Assembly: GCA_902796095.1 (NCBI GenBank)
Contig: CADBNP010000203.1
Location: 1 to 19,153, forward strand
Origin: an uncultured Aeromonadales bacterium
GTDB taxonomy: Bacteria; Pseudomonadota; Gammaproteobacteria; Enterobacterales; Succinivibrionaceae
Length of the DNA stretch: 19,153 bases
Reading direction: 5' to 3'
Part shown: one piece after another, positions 6,135 through 14,146 of the stretch
How positions within the stretch are numbered: position 1 is the first letter of the stretch
How the letters are laid out: each line of letters begins with the position of its first letter
The notes under the pieces: model-generated
The model's database searches: none
Told to the model about the DNA's origin: nothing
The model's input: the letters and a program-made list of their open reading frames with translations, nothing else
Translations under genes and position numbers: made by a program

Positions 6135-7403
6135 TCACTTCATCAGATATTTTCTGAGAGTTTCCCAGTCAGGATCAAAATTATCCGACAGAACCTTCAT
6201 TTCCGAACGGCTGGCAAGAGCCTCAGGCAGAGGTATATCTGTGCCGAGGATCAGATCCACATTCTCCTTAAACTTGGCCGGAGCCGCAGTGCAGAGGAAT
6301 ATACCGGTTTCATCAGCAGCAAGATTATCCTGAAGAAGAGACCAGGCTATGGTTCCGTGAGGTTCTCCCACATAACCGAGAGCATGAAGTCTGCGCATTG
6401 CATCTCTGGTTTCATCATCATTCATGGCACCGTATGCCAGCTCTGAAAGTGACCATCCCATAACTCTGAAAAGTTCCTCCACTCTCGGCCAGTTGTTTGG
6501 ACGACTTACATCCATGGCGTTTGAAAGAGTAGGAACTGTCTCCTTCGGCTCCCATCTGCCGGTCGACAGATAGCGTGGTACAGTATCATTTGCGTTGGTG
6601 GAAATTACAAAACGCTTAATCGGCAAACCGCATGCACGGGCAAGAAGTCCTGCAGTAATGTCGCCGAAATTGCCGGAAGGAACGGACACCACCACATTGC
6701 TGCGTCTGTCCTCAGGCAGCTGGGCATATGCCTCAAAATAGTAGCATATCTGGGCAAGAAGTCTGCTGATATTGATAGAATTTGCCGAATTCAGGCCGAT
6801 AGCCTTTTTCAGTTCCTCATCATCAAAAGCCTTCTTAACCAGAGCCTGACAGTCGTCAAAGGTTCCGTTGATGGCGACGGTTCTGATATTGCCGCCAAGA
6901 GTACAGAAAAGTTTCTCCTGCAGATTGCTGATCTTTCCCTTTGGATAAAGAATTACTACGTCAATACCCTCAATACCGTAGAAGGCATGAGCAACAGCGG
7001 CACCGGTATCACCTGATGTGGCGGTAAGAATGGTTATATGCTGACCTCCGGATACAGCCTGCAGAGCCTGGGCCATGAAGCGTCCACCGAAATCCTTGAA
7101 TGCCAGGGTCGGACCGTGAAACAGTTCAAGGGCATAGGTATTCTCGGAGACCTTTACCAGCGGAGCCGGGAATGTGAAGGCTCTCTTCAGAATATCAGAA
7201 AGATCCGGAAGTTCATCTCCGAGAAAATTCCGCAGAACCTTTTCACTGCGGGTTACCAGATCCATTTTCAGAAGTTCATCAATGTTATCAAGTTTTCTGA
7301 TTTCACTTGGGAAGAACAATCCCTGATCACGACCTAGTCCCTGACGAACCGCCTGGGCAAAATCAACCACCTCGGAATGATCTTTAATATTGTATAGTTT
7401 CAT
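6135..7403 (-). CDS. thrC: Threonine synthase
   Basis: A 422-aa PLP enzyme that converts O-phospho-homoserine to threonine, the last step of the pathway. Visible features are the N-terminal YNIKDHSEVVDFAQAVRQGLG, the PLP lysine in LAFKDFGG (Lys103), the glycine-rich SGDTGAAVAHAF, and VSVPSGNFGDITAGL. Length is close to E. coli ThrC (428 aa). Start ATG 7403 has AAGG 7 nt upstream and lies 9 nt after the thrB stop, so it is the third gene of a tight operon. No terminator is evident between thrC and crr. Confidence 0.97.
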   Translation of the reverse strand: MKLYNIKDHSEVVDFAQAVRQGLGRDQGLFFPSEIRKLDNIDELLKMDLVTRSEKVLRNFLGDELPDLSDILKRAFTFPAPLVKVSENTYALELFHGPTLAFKDFGGRFMAQALQAVSGGQHITILTATSGDTGAAVAHAFYGIEGIDVVILYPKGKISNLQEKLFCTLGGNIRTVAINGTFDDCQALVKKAFDDEELKKAIGLNSANSINISRLLAQICYYFEAYAQLPEDRRSNVVVSVPSGNFGDITAGLLARACGLPIKRFVISTNANDTVPRYLSTGRWEPKETVPTLSNAMDVSRPNNWPRVEELFRVMGWSLSELAYGAMNDDETRDAMRRLHALGYVGEPHGTIAWSLLQDNLAADETGIFLCTAAPAKFKENVDLILGTDIPLPEALASRSEMKVLSDNFDPDWETLRKYLMK

Positions 7404-7412
7404 GTTTAAGCC

Positions 7413-8363
7413 TTAAATGAACTTCACGGTAGTACCCTGTCTGTCAATCTTGCAGATATGGCAGAAACCGTTGCTGTTTTGAATAAAATTATCCTTGAGC
7501 CACTTTTCAATAGCGGTGGCTTCCTTTAATTCCTTTGCAACCACGAAGATGCTTGGACCTGATCCTGATATACCCATGGCGGCAGCTCCCAGACCGCCAA
7601 CTGCTTCTCTGGCACTGTCAAATCCCGGGATCAGACTGCGTCTGTAGGGCTCGGCCAGCACATCACGGAGAACAGTACAGGCTAGTTCCTCGTCACCGGA
7701 AAATGACGCATGAATAAACACGCCAAGCTGACGTCCGAAATCAATGCAGGTATGACGATCATAAGAATCAGGAAGAATTTTTCTTGCCTCGGCGGTGGAT
7801 ACGCAGATCCCGGGATAGCATGACACCCAGTACCAGCTGTCAAAAGAAGGAACCTCGCGGCTTATGATACCGCGCTCATCAACCATCAGCTGAATACCGC
7901 CCAGATAGCAGGGTGCCACATTGTCAAAATGAACAGAGCCTGAAATCTTGCCTTCCTCCCTGCCCATAAGCATCATGATTTCATTCTGAGAAAAAGGGCG
8001 ATCATGAAACTCATTAAGTGCGGCAAGTGCTGCCACAATGGAGCATGCAGAGGATCCGAGACCTGAACCGATAGGAAGACACTTTTCCAGTGTCATCTTA
8101 AGTTTTTTAGGCTTTCCTCCCTTCCTTGAAAGTTCTTCGCAGAAATCAACATAGGCATCATAGACAATATTTTTTCTGTAGTCAGATGGAAGTTTGCCGG
8201 CAAATGAGCCGGTACACTCCAGAACAAACTGTTCGTCATGATCCTCAACCGTTACAAAATCACCAAGAGGCGATCCGTCCACAGGACTCAGTGCCGCACC
8301 GAGAAGATCAAATCCTACGCTTACATTGCCGATAGACGCCGGTGCATATGCTTTTACAGCCAT
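7413..8363 (-). CDS. thrB: Homoserine kinase
   Basis: A 316-aa GHMP-family kinase that phosphorylates L-homoserine at the expense of ATP. The N-terminus (VKAYAPASIGNVSVGFDLLG) and the ATP-binding loop LPIGSGLGSSA (residues ~96-106) are typical, as is the C-terminal GISGSGPSIF. Length equals the usual ~310 aa. ATG 8363 lies 1 nt after the thrA stop (TAAAATG), with AAGAG inside the end of thrA, so translation is probably coupled. Confidence 0.97.
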   Translation of the reverse strand: MAVKAYAPASIGNVSVGFDLLGAALSPVDGSPLGDFVTVEDHDEQFVLECTGSFAGKLPSDYRKNIVYDAYVDFCEELSRKGGKPKKLKMTLEKCLPIGSGLGSSACSIVAALAALNEFHDRPFSQNEIMMLMGREEGKISGSVHFDNVAPCYLGGIQLMVDERGIISREVPSFDSWYWVSCYPGICVSTAEARKILPDSYDRHTCIDFGRQLGVFIHASFSGDEELACTVLRDVLAEPYRRSLIPGFDSAREAVGGLGAAAMGISGSGPSIFVVAKELKEATAIEKWLKDNFIQNSNGFCHICKIDRQGTTVKFI

Positions 8364-8364
8364 T

Positions 8365-10821
8365 TTAAATCTCTTGTTTCCAGTTCAAAGTTCTTAAAAT
8401 ATCAGCGAATACTCCGGCTGCGGTAACCTCGGTACCTGCTCCGTAGCCTCTGAGAACCAGAGGGATCGGCTGATAGTAGTTGGTAATAAAGGCAAGAGCA
8501 TTCTCACCGTCCTTAACCTTGTAAAGAGGATTATTTTCATCCACTGCTTCAATAGCAACCCTGCACTTTCCTTCATTGATTGTGGCAACATAGCGCAGAA
8601 CCTTTCCGTTCTCCTGAGCTTCCCGGATCCTGTCCTCAAACCATGCGTCAGCCTTAGGCAGATTGGTAAGGAAGGTTTCTGTATTTCCGCTGTCGTCAAA
8701 ATCAGGCGGCAGAGCCTTTTCCACAGATACATCATCCAGTTCAAGCTTCATTCCTGCTTCTCTTGCAAGAATAAGAACCTTGCGGGCAACGTCCATGCCG
8801 TTAAGATCGTCACGGGGATCCGGCTCGGTAAATCCCTTGGCACGTGCACTGAGGGTTGCCTCTGAGAATTTCATTCCTTCATCAAGTTTTCCGAAAATAT
8901 AGGACAGAGATCCTGACAGGATTCCGCTGAAGGCTACCAGTTTGTCACCGGCCTTGATCAGATTCTGAAGGTTTTCAATTACAGGAAGACCTGCACCCAC
9001 GTTGGTCTCATAAAGGAACTTCCGTCTCGTCTTCAGGGCTGCTCTTCGCAGATCACGGTAGTACGCCATGGTACTTGTATTTGCCTTCTTGTTAGGAGTG
9101 ATGACATGGAAACCGGCACTGAGAAAATCAACGTACATGGAGGCGATTCTCGGATCCGAGGTGCAGTCAACAATTGCCGGATTTATCAGGAACGAATCTC
9201 TGATCTTCTGCTGAACCATGGCAAAATCAAAACCGGTCTGCTGCTGCTCCAGCTTCTGCTCCCAGTTCTCAAGCTCAATTCCTTCACAGTCAAGATACAT
9301 TTTTCTGGAATTCGCCAGACCGACAACTCTGAGACCTATGCCCTGCTGGCGGAGAACCTGCTGCTGACGCTTAATCTGGTTTATAAGAGCGCCGCCGACT
9401 CCGCCTACACCCACAACAATGAGATCAATAAACTGGGTTGAATTGAAAAAGCTCTGATGACACGACTTCACTGCATTCCTTGCCTTGCTCGCAATAACAA
9501 CAGCCGAGATGGATCTCTCGGAGGAACCCTGGGCGATTGCTGCAACATTGATATTTGTCTGGGCTATGGCCTTGAAGAACTTGGCTGCAATACCGCGTGT
9601 CTTTTTCATTCCGTCACCCACCACGGAAATGACAGCCATGTCATTTCTGATTTCAATACTGTCAAGGAGCCCCTCTCTGAGTTCAAGTTCAAACTCTGTT
9701 TCAAGAGCTTTAAGGCATTTTTCACGATCGGCACTGTGGATACAGAAGCTTATCGAGTACTCGGAGGATGACTGTGTTATAAGAACAATAGATACGCCTG
9801 CGCGGGAAACGCAGGAGAAAATTCTTCCGGCAAGACCGACCATGCCCTTCATTCCGGGACCGCAGATATTGATAAGGGAAATTCCGGACAGATCTGAAAT
9901 ACCCTTAACCGCCATGTTCTCGTCACCAGTTTCGGCAATAAGAGTTCCCGGATGCTCAGGATTAAGGCTGTTTTTAATTCTGCACGGAATTCTGAAACGG
10001 GCTATAGGAGCAATTGTACGTGGATGCAGAACCTTTGCTCCGAAATATGAAAGTTCCATGGCTTCCTTGTAACTGACCCTGCTGATAAGAATTGCATCAC
10101 TTACAATACGCGGATCACAGCTGTAAACACCATCCACGTCGGTCCAGATTTCACAGCTTTTTGCTCTGACGCAGGCTGCAAGACATGCTGCGGAATAATC
10201 AGAGCCGTTTCTGCCCAGCAGAACTATGTCACCCTTGCTGTTTGTACCGCAGAATCCCTGCATCAGGCAGATGCTGTTGCGGGAAAGATTGAGAGCGGCA
10301 ATACGCTTTGCAGACTCTTCTATATTTACTGCAGATTCAAGATAATCCCCCTCTGCAAGAAGACACTTTGTTGCATCAATCTGCTCGATCCTCTGCCCCC
10401 GGGCCTCAAGCAGTTTTGACATGATAAAAATGGACAGTGCCTCGCCACGACTTAAAATCAGAGCCTGGATATTATCAGGGCACTGCTTCAGAAGTCTGAT
10501 ACCGTCCGTCAGATGGCGTATAAGAGAAAACTGATCCGCCATGAAACCGTTGACGGAGGCTTCGTCAAGACCAGGAACCCTTTCCTTTAATCCTGAAACA
10601 ATGGAATTGAAAATTGAACTAATGCTGTCGGATACAGTTCGGGTATCATCACCGGAAACAGAATAATTAACAAGATCTATCAGTAAATTTGTAATCTTGG
10701 CCGGTGCGGATAAAACAAGAGCAACCTGTTCATCCAGAGAGGATCTGATTACTATGTCAGCCACTCCGTAAAATCTCCCGGCATCAGCCAGAGATGTCCC
10801 GCCGAACTTTAAAACGCGCAT
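8365..10821 (-). CDS. thrA: Bifunctional aspartokinase I / homoserine dehydrogenase I
   Basis: An 818-aa fused enzyme catalysing the first and third steps from aspartate to homoserine. The kinase domain shows KFGGTSLADA (residues 5-14), GRNGSDYSAA (~204-213) and ELSYFGAKVLHPRTI (~256-270). Two ACT-type regulatory modules lie at ~315-460, where threonine feedback acts in the E. coli enzyme. The dehydrogenase Rossmann loop is VGVGGVGG (~470-477), with NKKANT and GAGLPVI further on. Length matches E. coli ThrA (820 aa). Start ATG 10821 has AGGAG 4 nt upstream. A terminator-like hairpin lies just before the gene (10842-10870), suggesting attenuation. Confidence 0.98.
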   Translation of the reverse strand: MRVLKFGGTSLADAGRFYGVADIVIRSSLDEQVALVLSAPAKITNLLIDLVNYSVSGDDTRTVSDSISSIFNSIVSGLKERVPGLDEASVNGFMADQFSLIRHLTDGIRLLKQCPDNIQALILSRGEALSIFIMSKLLEARGQRIEQIDATKCLLAEGDYLESAVNIEESAKRIAALNLSRNSICLMQGFCGTNSKGDIVLLGRNGSDYSAACLAACVRAKSCEIWTDVDGVYSCDPRIVSDAILISRVSYKEAMELSYFGAKVLHPRTIAPIARFRIPCRIKNSLNPEHPGTLIAETGDENMAVKGISDLSGISLINICGPGMKGMVGLAGRIFSCVSRAGVSIVLITQSSSEYSISFCIHSADREKCLKALETEFELELREGLLDSIEIRNDMAVISVVGDGMKKTRGIAAKFFKAIAQTNINVAAIAQGSSERSISAVVIASKARNAVKSCHQSFFNSTQFIDLIVVGVGGVGGALINQIKRQQQVLRQQGIGLRVVGLANSRKMYLDCEGIELENWEQKLEQQQTGFDFAMVQQKIRDSFLINPAIVDCTSDPRIASMYVDFLSAGFHVITPNKKANTSTMAYYRDLRRAALKTRRKFLYETNVGAGLPVIENLQNLIKAGDKLVAFSGILSGSLSYIFGKLDEGMKFSEATLSARAKGFTEPDPRDDLNGMDVARKVLILAREAGMKLELDDVSVEKALPPDFDDSGNTETFLTNLPKADAWFEDRIREAQENGKVLRYVATINEGKCRVAIEAVDENNPLYKVKDGENALAFITNYYQPIPLVLRGYGAGTEVTAAGVFADILRTLNWKQEI

Positions 10822-10841
10822 ACTACTCCTTGAACCTGTGT

Positions 10842-10870
10842 AAAAAATCCATCAGACCCGCCGGATCTGA
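10842..10870 (-). terminator. Attenuator-like terminator in the thrA leader
   Basis: Read on the minus strand, TCAGATCC-GGC-GGGTCTGA forms an 8-bp stem (one T-G pair) with a 3-nt loop, followed by TGGA and six T (10842-10847). The T-run ends only 20 nt before the thrA ATG, which leaves no room for a promoter in between, so thrA transcripts must read through it. This position fits an attenuator better than a simple menA terminator. The 4-nt offset of the T-run makes its strength uncertain. Confidence 0.55.
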
Positions 10871-11102
10871 AAGCAGGTATATTTTAACAGAAAACAGGTA
10901 AACTCAGAATAGTCTGTAATTTGCAGGGATTCCAACCGGATAGTTTCCGGCAGGGTTCGGATTATTCCCTGCCACATACAGAAAATCTGCAGGATCTGTC
11001 ATCAGGTCCGAAGGCATGTTAGAACAGACTGCGGACGTATTCATTCAGTTAACAACCGGCAATATTCGGGCAACTGCCGATACGCAACAGTTAAATGTTA
11101 CG
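10871..11102 (-). promoter_or_regulatory. thrA leader region with competing hairpins and short frames
   Basis: This stretch between menA and the thr attenuator contains GCAGGGA (minus strand, 10972-10966). It can pair with CCCTGC (10955-10950) or with TCCCTGC (10929-10923), but not with both. CCGGA (10950-10946) can pair with TCCGG at 10940-10936 or with TCCGG in the attenuator 5' arm (10865-10861). Two overlapping ATG frames are present: 11044-10904 (46 codons) and 10977-10852 (41 codons, 5 Thr and 5 Ile). Neither has a good ribosome-binding site. A possible promoter is TTGGAA, 18 bp, TATTCT (about 10934-10905), but it is not strong. Confidence 0.35.
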
Positions 11103-12011
11103 TCAGACAGAAACAAGCAGAAGGATCCCGAGAGCCAGATTGACAAGACTCGCACCAAGGGATGTAAGCTTCATCATAGGCTCAAGTACAGAACCGGAAT
11201 GATTTTCATCAGCAATGAAAACAACTGATCTGTACAGAGGAATAAAAAAAGGAATAACCGCAAGACCGGCCCATGAGCAGCACCAGACAGCACTGGCAAC
11301 AGTCATCAGGACACAGACTGCAAAAAGACATATATGGTAGCGTCGACCGTTCCTGAGTCCGATTCTGACTACCACAGATTTTTTCCCTCCGGCAGTATCG
11401 CATTCATAATCCCTGAGATTGTTGACGTTAAGAACCATAATTGAACTACAGCCCGCAGCCACGCCGGCGAGAACTCCTGGAACGGACCAGACATGAGAAA
11501 GCATGTACTCAGCTCCGATTACAGCCACCAGTCCGAAAAAAATGAACACAAACAGATCACCAAGACCGACATAGCTGTATGACGGACCAACTGTATAGGT
11601 AACAGCAGCAACTGCCGCAAGTGCACCAAGAATCACGAAAGATGAAAATCCAACGGGATCCTGGTACCAGCAGAGAATAATTGAAGTCAGTCCCACACCA
11701 AGTGCAAGGAGCAGAAGAACAGCAATGCCCACTTTCAGATCTCTCATGGTCATTTTTCCCTGCTGAACCATGCTGATCCTTCCCGGTCTCTCAACCTTGT
11801 CCACACCGGAAATCTGATCACCGAAATCATTGGCATAATTGCTTAAAATCTGAAGAAGTACGGCCGTAAGCAGAACCGTGAAAGCACTCAGAAGGTGATA
11901 GAGATCTGCGGTAACACCGTCAACAGTGAAAGCAACGATCAGACCGAGAATAACAGCAGATGAAGAAAGAGGCAGAGTTCTCAGACGACAGGCCACAACC
12001 CACTTGTTCAA
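11103..12011 (-). CDS. menA: 1,4-dihydroxy-2-naphthoate polyprenyltransferase
   Basis: An integral membrane UbiA-family enzyme that attaches the polyprenyl chain to dihydroxynaphthoate, giving demethylmenaquinone. It shows the two Asp-rich motifs NDFGDQISGVD (residues ~61-71) and NNLRDYECD (~197-205), the MenA-type RLRTLPL start, and about eight hydrophobic spans. The frame is open to 12044, but I choose TTG 12011 (302 aa): it has AAGGAG 9 nt upstream, the sequence from there matches where E. coli MenA homology begins, and a candidate promoter -10 at 12052-12057 would leave the upstream TTG (12044) with no leader. ATG 12029 is the alternative. The gene implies menaquinone-based respiration. 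Confidence 0.93.
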   Translation of the reverse strand: MNKWVVACRLRTLPLSSSAVILGLIVAFTVDGVTADLYHLLSAFTVLLTAVLLQILSNYANDFGDQISGVDKVERPGRISMVQQGKMTMRDLKVGIAVLLLLALGVGLTSIILCWYQDPVGFSSFVILGALAAVAAVTYTVGPSYSYVGLGDLFVFIFFGLVAVIGAEYMLSHVWSVPGVLAGVAAGCSSIMVLNVNNLRDYECDTAGGKKSVVVRIGLRNGRRYHICLFAVCVLMTVASAVWCCSWAGLAVIPFFIPLYRSVVFIADENHSGSVLEPMMKLTSLGASLVNLALGILLLVSV

Positions 12012-12051
12012 AACTAATATCTCCTTCATCAAAATGTATGGCAAAATAAAA

Positions 12052-12080
12052 AGGATATGAAGCGAAGTTCATATCACCAA
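12052..12080 (-). promoter_or_regulatory. Candidate menA promoter overlapping an inverted repeat
   Basis: On the minus strand, TTGGTG (12080-12075), a 17-bp spacer and TATCCT (12057-12052) form a plausible but modest sigma-70 promoter reading toward menA. The perfect inverted repeat at 12054-12075 covers its whole spacer, so a protein bound there would block it. Confidence 0.4.
12054..12075. repeat. Perfect 8-6-8 inverted repeat, operator-like
   Basis: GATATGAA-GCGAAG-TTCATATC lies midway in the 95-bp divergent gap between menA and the lipoprotein gene. The size, about two helical turns, suits a dimeric repressor. It could also be a hairpin in either leader RNA. No regulator gene is adjacent. 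Confidence 0.6.
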
Positions 12081-12106
12081 CAGTCTTGTTTTCAGGAAGA
12101 TCCGAA

Positions 12107-12574
12107 ATGACAATATTCAGCCAAAAACAAAATCCCAGCCGGTCAGTTGTGCTTATACTGATCACTATGTCTTCACTGCTTGCTGCCGGCTGCGGTGAAC
12201 GGGAAACACAGCCAGGCAATCAGGTAACTCAAAGCGTAAAGCGGGATCTCAACAGAGGCCGCTTTACGGAGGCTGTTCTTCTGACAGAAAGTCTTAAAAG
12301 AGACATCGCCCTGTGCCTGGAAAACGCCCAGTTCAACATCGACAGCAATGACTGCAACTCGGGATCACGAGGTCCGGGCTACTCCATCCCGCAGAAATAC
12401 AGCACCACGTATTTTGACTCCGTTGAAGTAAAGCTCGGATCCATCATCGTTACTGCCGGGCACAAGGATACTCTGAACGGAGAAACATACATTCTTGATC
12501 CTGAATTTGTAAACAATCAGATCATATGGAAACTGGCCGATGACTCCACCTGCATCAAAGCCGGATACTGCTGA
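12107..12574 (+). CDS. Lipoprotein with a type IV pilin-like domain
   Basis: A 155-aa protein. ATG 12107 is chosen over the in-frame TTG at 12086 because AGGAAG lies 7 nt upstream. Residues 11-28 form a lipoprotein signal ending SLLAAG|C, with the lipidated Cys at 29 followed by Gly. The mature part resembles the body of type IV pilins: RGRFTEAVLLTESLKRDI (~50-67) recalls the ARAQLSEAMTLASGLK segment of Pseudomonas pilins, and the C-terminal part shows the order VxVKLGSIIVTAG, LNG, then IIW...C...AGYC. Cysteines at 70/83 and 149/155 could form two disulfides. There is no prepilin cleavage site. The gene is divergent from menA, convergent with dgt and has no pilus genes nearby. Pilin homology is my reading by eye. 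Confidence 0.7.
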   Translation: MTIFSQKQNPSRSVVLILITMSSLLAAGCGERETQPGNQVTQSVKRDLNRGRFTEAVLLTESLKRDIALCLENAQFNIDSNDCNSGSRGPGYSIPQKYSTTYFDSVEVKLGSIIVTAGHKDTLNGETYILDPEFVNNQIIWKLADDSTCIKAGYC

Positions 12575-12597
12575 CAGTCATCATCACATATTCCGGA

Positions 12598-12626
12598 TAT
12601 GCATTACGCAAAAAGCGTAATGCATA
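12598..12626. terminator. 12-bp hairpin between convergent lipoprotein gene and dgt
   Basis: TATGCATTACGC, loop AAAAA, then GCGTAATGCATA: a perfect 12-bp stem placed between the stops of the + strand lipoprotein gene (12574) and dgt (12633). Its position fits a shared bidirectional terminator, but neither strand shows a T-run after the stem, so it may instead be a 3'-end stabilising structure. Confidence 0.5.
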
Positions 12627-12632
12627 AACAGT

Positions 12633-13988
12633 CTAATAATAACTGAGCCCCCGCATAAGAGAAAACTCAGTCTGAATATAGGTATCAGTCATACCGGTAA
12701 TATAATCAATCATAAGTCTTACCCTGAAGTAAAACTCCTTCTCATCCGGATCCTCAAATGCAAGATCATCACTGTTTACCGATTCGATGTAGGTTTCAAG
12801 AACCCGGTGGGATATGCGGTGAAACAGCCTGCTTAAAACAGGATCGGACAGTTCACCACCCTTCAGAAGTTCATTGAAATCATCTCTGGAAACAGACAGC
12901 AACTTCGAATAAGTTTTCAGAAGTCCGATAAGAGCTGAATTTCCGGTTATTTCCAGCGATTCAATTTCCTTCTTTTTGAAAACCTTCTCCCTTGCATAGG
13001 TCATCATTGCCGATATCAGATAATTTTCAGATCCCTGATAGTTAAATTCAAATTCATCAGTATAGGCCGACTGCACAGAGGATGAAAAAAAATCCGCAAA
13101 CTCGCAGATTGCGGCAGGAAGACTGTTCATTCTGAAATAATCAATAAAACCGGTGCCGTTCTCTCTGCTCTCGCTCAGTGTCTGTATTAAAAGGTTCTCG
13201 GCACCTGCATTGCCATTGCAGTACCGCAGCAGATCCTTTTCCATTTCATCAGGGGTAATGACTCCTCGATCAAGAGAATCTTCTATATCCGCCAGGGCAT
13301 AACATATATTGTCTGCATACTCCAGAATATGAACAAGTTCAAAATGCTCACCCACATCAAGTTCAAGAGCATCACGGATAAACTGAAAAAGGATGCTTTC
13401 AGAATAAAAGCATCCGGCAGGCAGATCTGTTGATTCATCAATAAGATACGGAACCTTGATACAGGCTCCGAGAACCTGAGCCGACAGGTTGAGCTTCTGG
13501 ATTGAGTGAAGGATCCTCAGATTCTGGGCATTACCGTCGAAATTGCTCAAATCGGGATAAAGAAGATTCTCCCACTGGGACGAAGGCTTATGATCCGCTC
13601 CCAGAGATGATTTAAAAATGTCATTAAGACGGGATGAAAAGAAATTTGAAATAACCTTTTCCCCGAAGTGTCCAAACGGCGGATTGCCCACATCATGAAC
13701 CAGAGCGGCAGTTTCACATATGGAGGAGATCTCGTACAGATTATCGAAATAGAAGGAATTACGTTTGGCAACTTCGGCAACCACCGTCCTTGCCCTGCAC
13801 TGAACCTCGAGAGAATGGGTAAGTCTGGATCGTGATGAAGCCCTGATGTCCAGGGGATAAACCTGAGTTTTCTGCTGCAGTCTCCTTACGGGTGCGGTTG
13901 TAACAGCTGACTCCCTGTCATATTCATATCCGTCATCGGATTCAATAGGATAAAAGCGCACCACCTCAAGTTTGGAACCATCAAGCAT
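12633..13988 (-). CDS. dgt: Deoxyguanosinetriphosphate triphosphohydrolase (dGTPase)
   Basis: A 451-aa HD-superfamily enzyme that splits dGTP into deoxyguanosine and triphosphate, adjusting dNTP pools. The metal-binding signature is visible: RLTHSLEVQ (His58), LVHDVGNPPFGHFGE (His98, Asp99) and EYADNICYALADIEDSL downstream. Length is between the short dGTPase-like group and E. coli Dgt (505 aa). Start ATG 13988 has GGAGG 5 nt upstream. It lies 158 bp after glgC on the same strand. That gap (13989-14146) has only weak hairpins and no clear terminator. Confidence 0.93.
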   Translation of the reverse strand: MLDGSKLEVVRFYPIESDDGYEYDRESAVTTAPVRRLQQKTQVYPLDIRASSRSRLTHSLEVQCRARTVVAEVAKRNSFYFDNLYEISSICETAALVHDVGNPPFGHFGEKVISNFFSSRLNDIFKSSLGADHKPSSQWENLLYPDLSNFDGNAQNLRILHSIQKLNLSAQVLGACIKVPYLIDESTDLPAGCFYSESILFQFIRDALELDVGEHFELVHILEYADNICYALADIEDSLDRGVITPDEMEKDLLRYCNGNAGAENLLIQTLSESRENGTGFIDYFRMNSLPAAICEFADFFSSSVQSAYTDEFEFNYQGSENYLISAMMTYAREKVFKKKEIESLEITGNSALIGLLKTYSKLLSVSRDDFNELLKGGELSDPVLSRLFHRISHRVLETYIESVNSDDLAFEDPDEKEFYFRVRLMIDYITGMTDTYIQTEFSLMRGLSYY

Positions 13989-14146
13989 AACACCCTCCGA
14001 AACAATCAGATCTGTCCGGAGATAATAATATCAAAAATTCAAACTGCAGGCACAAACAAATAAAAAGCATCTGCTGATGACTCAAGTATTCTCTTCAAAC
14101 ACGACACAACTGCTCTGCTGTTGAATTGCCTTTACCTAACACTTTC

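Noticed and set aside
9485..10072. 195-codon + strand frame opposite thrA
   Set aside because: It lies entirely within thrA, whose homology is unambiguous, and has the Ser/Ile/Leu-rich composition of an antisense shadow.
10852..10977. 41-codon frame with 5 Thr and 5 Ile as a classical thrL leader peptide
   Set aside because: The residues are scattered, there is no ribosome-binding site, and its stop lies in the terminator stem, which does not fit the enteric mechanism. Kept only as part of the leader finding.
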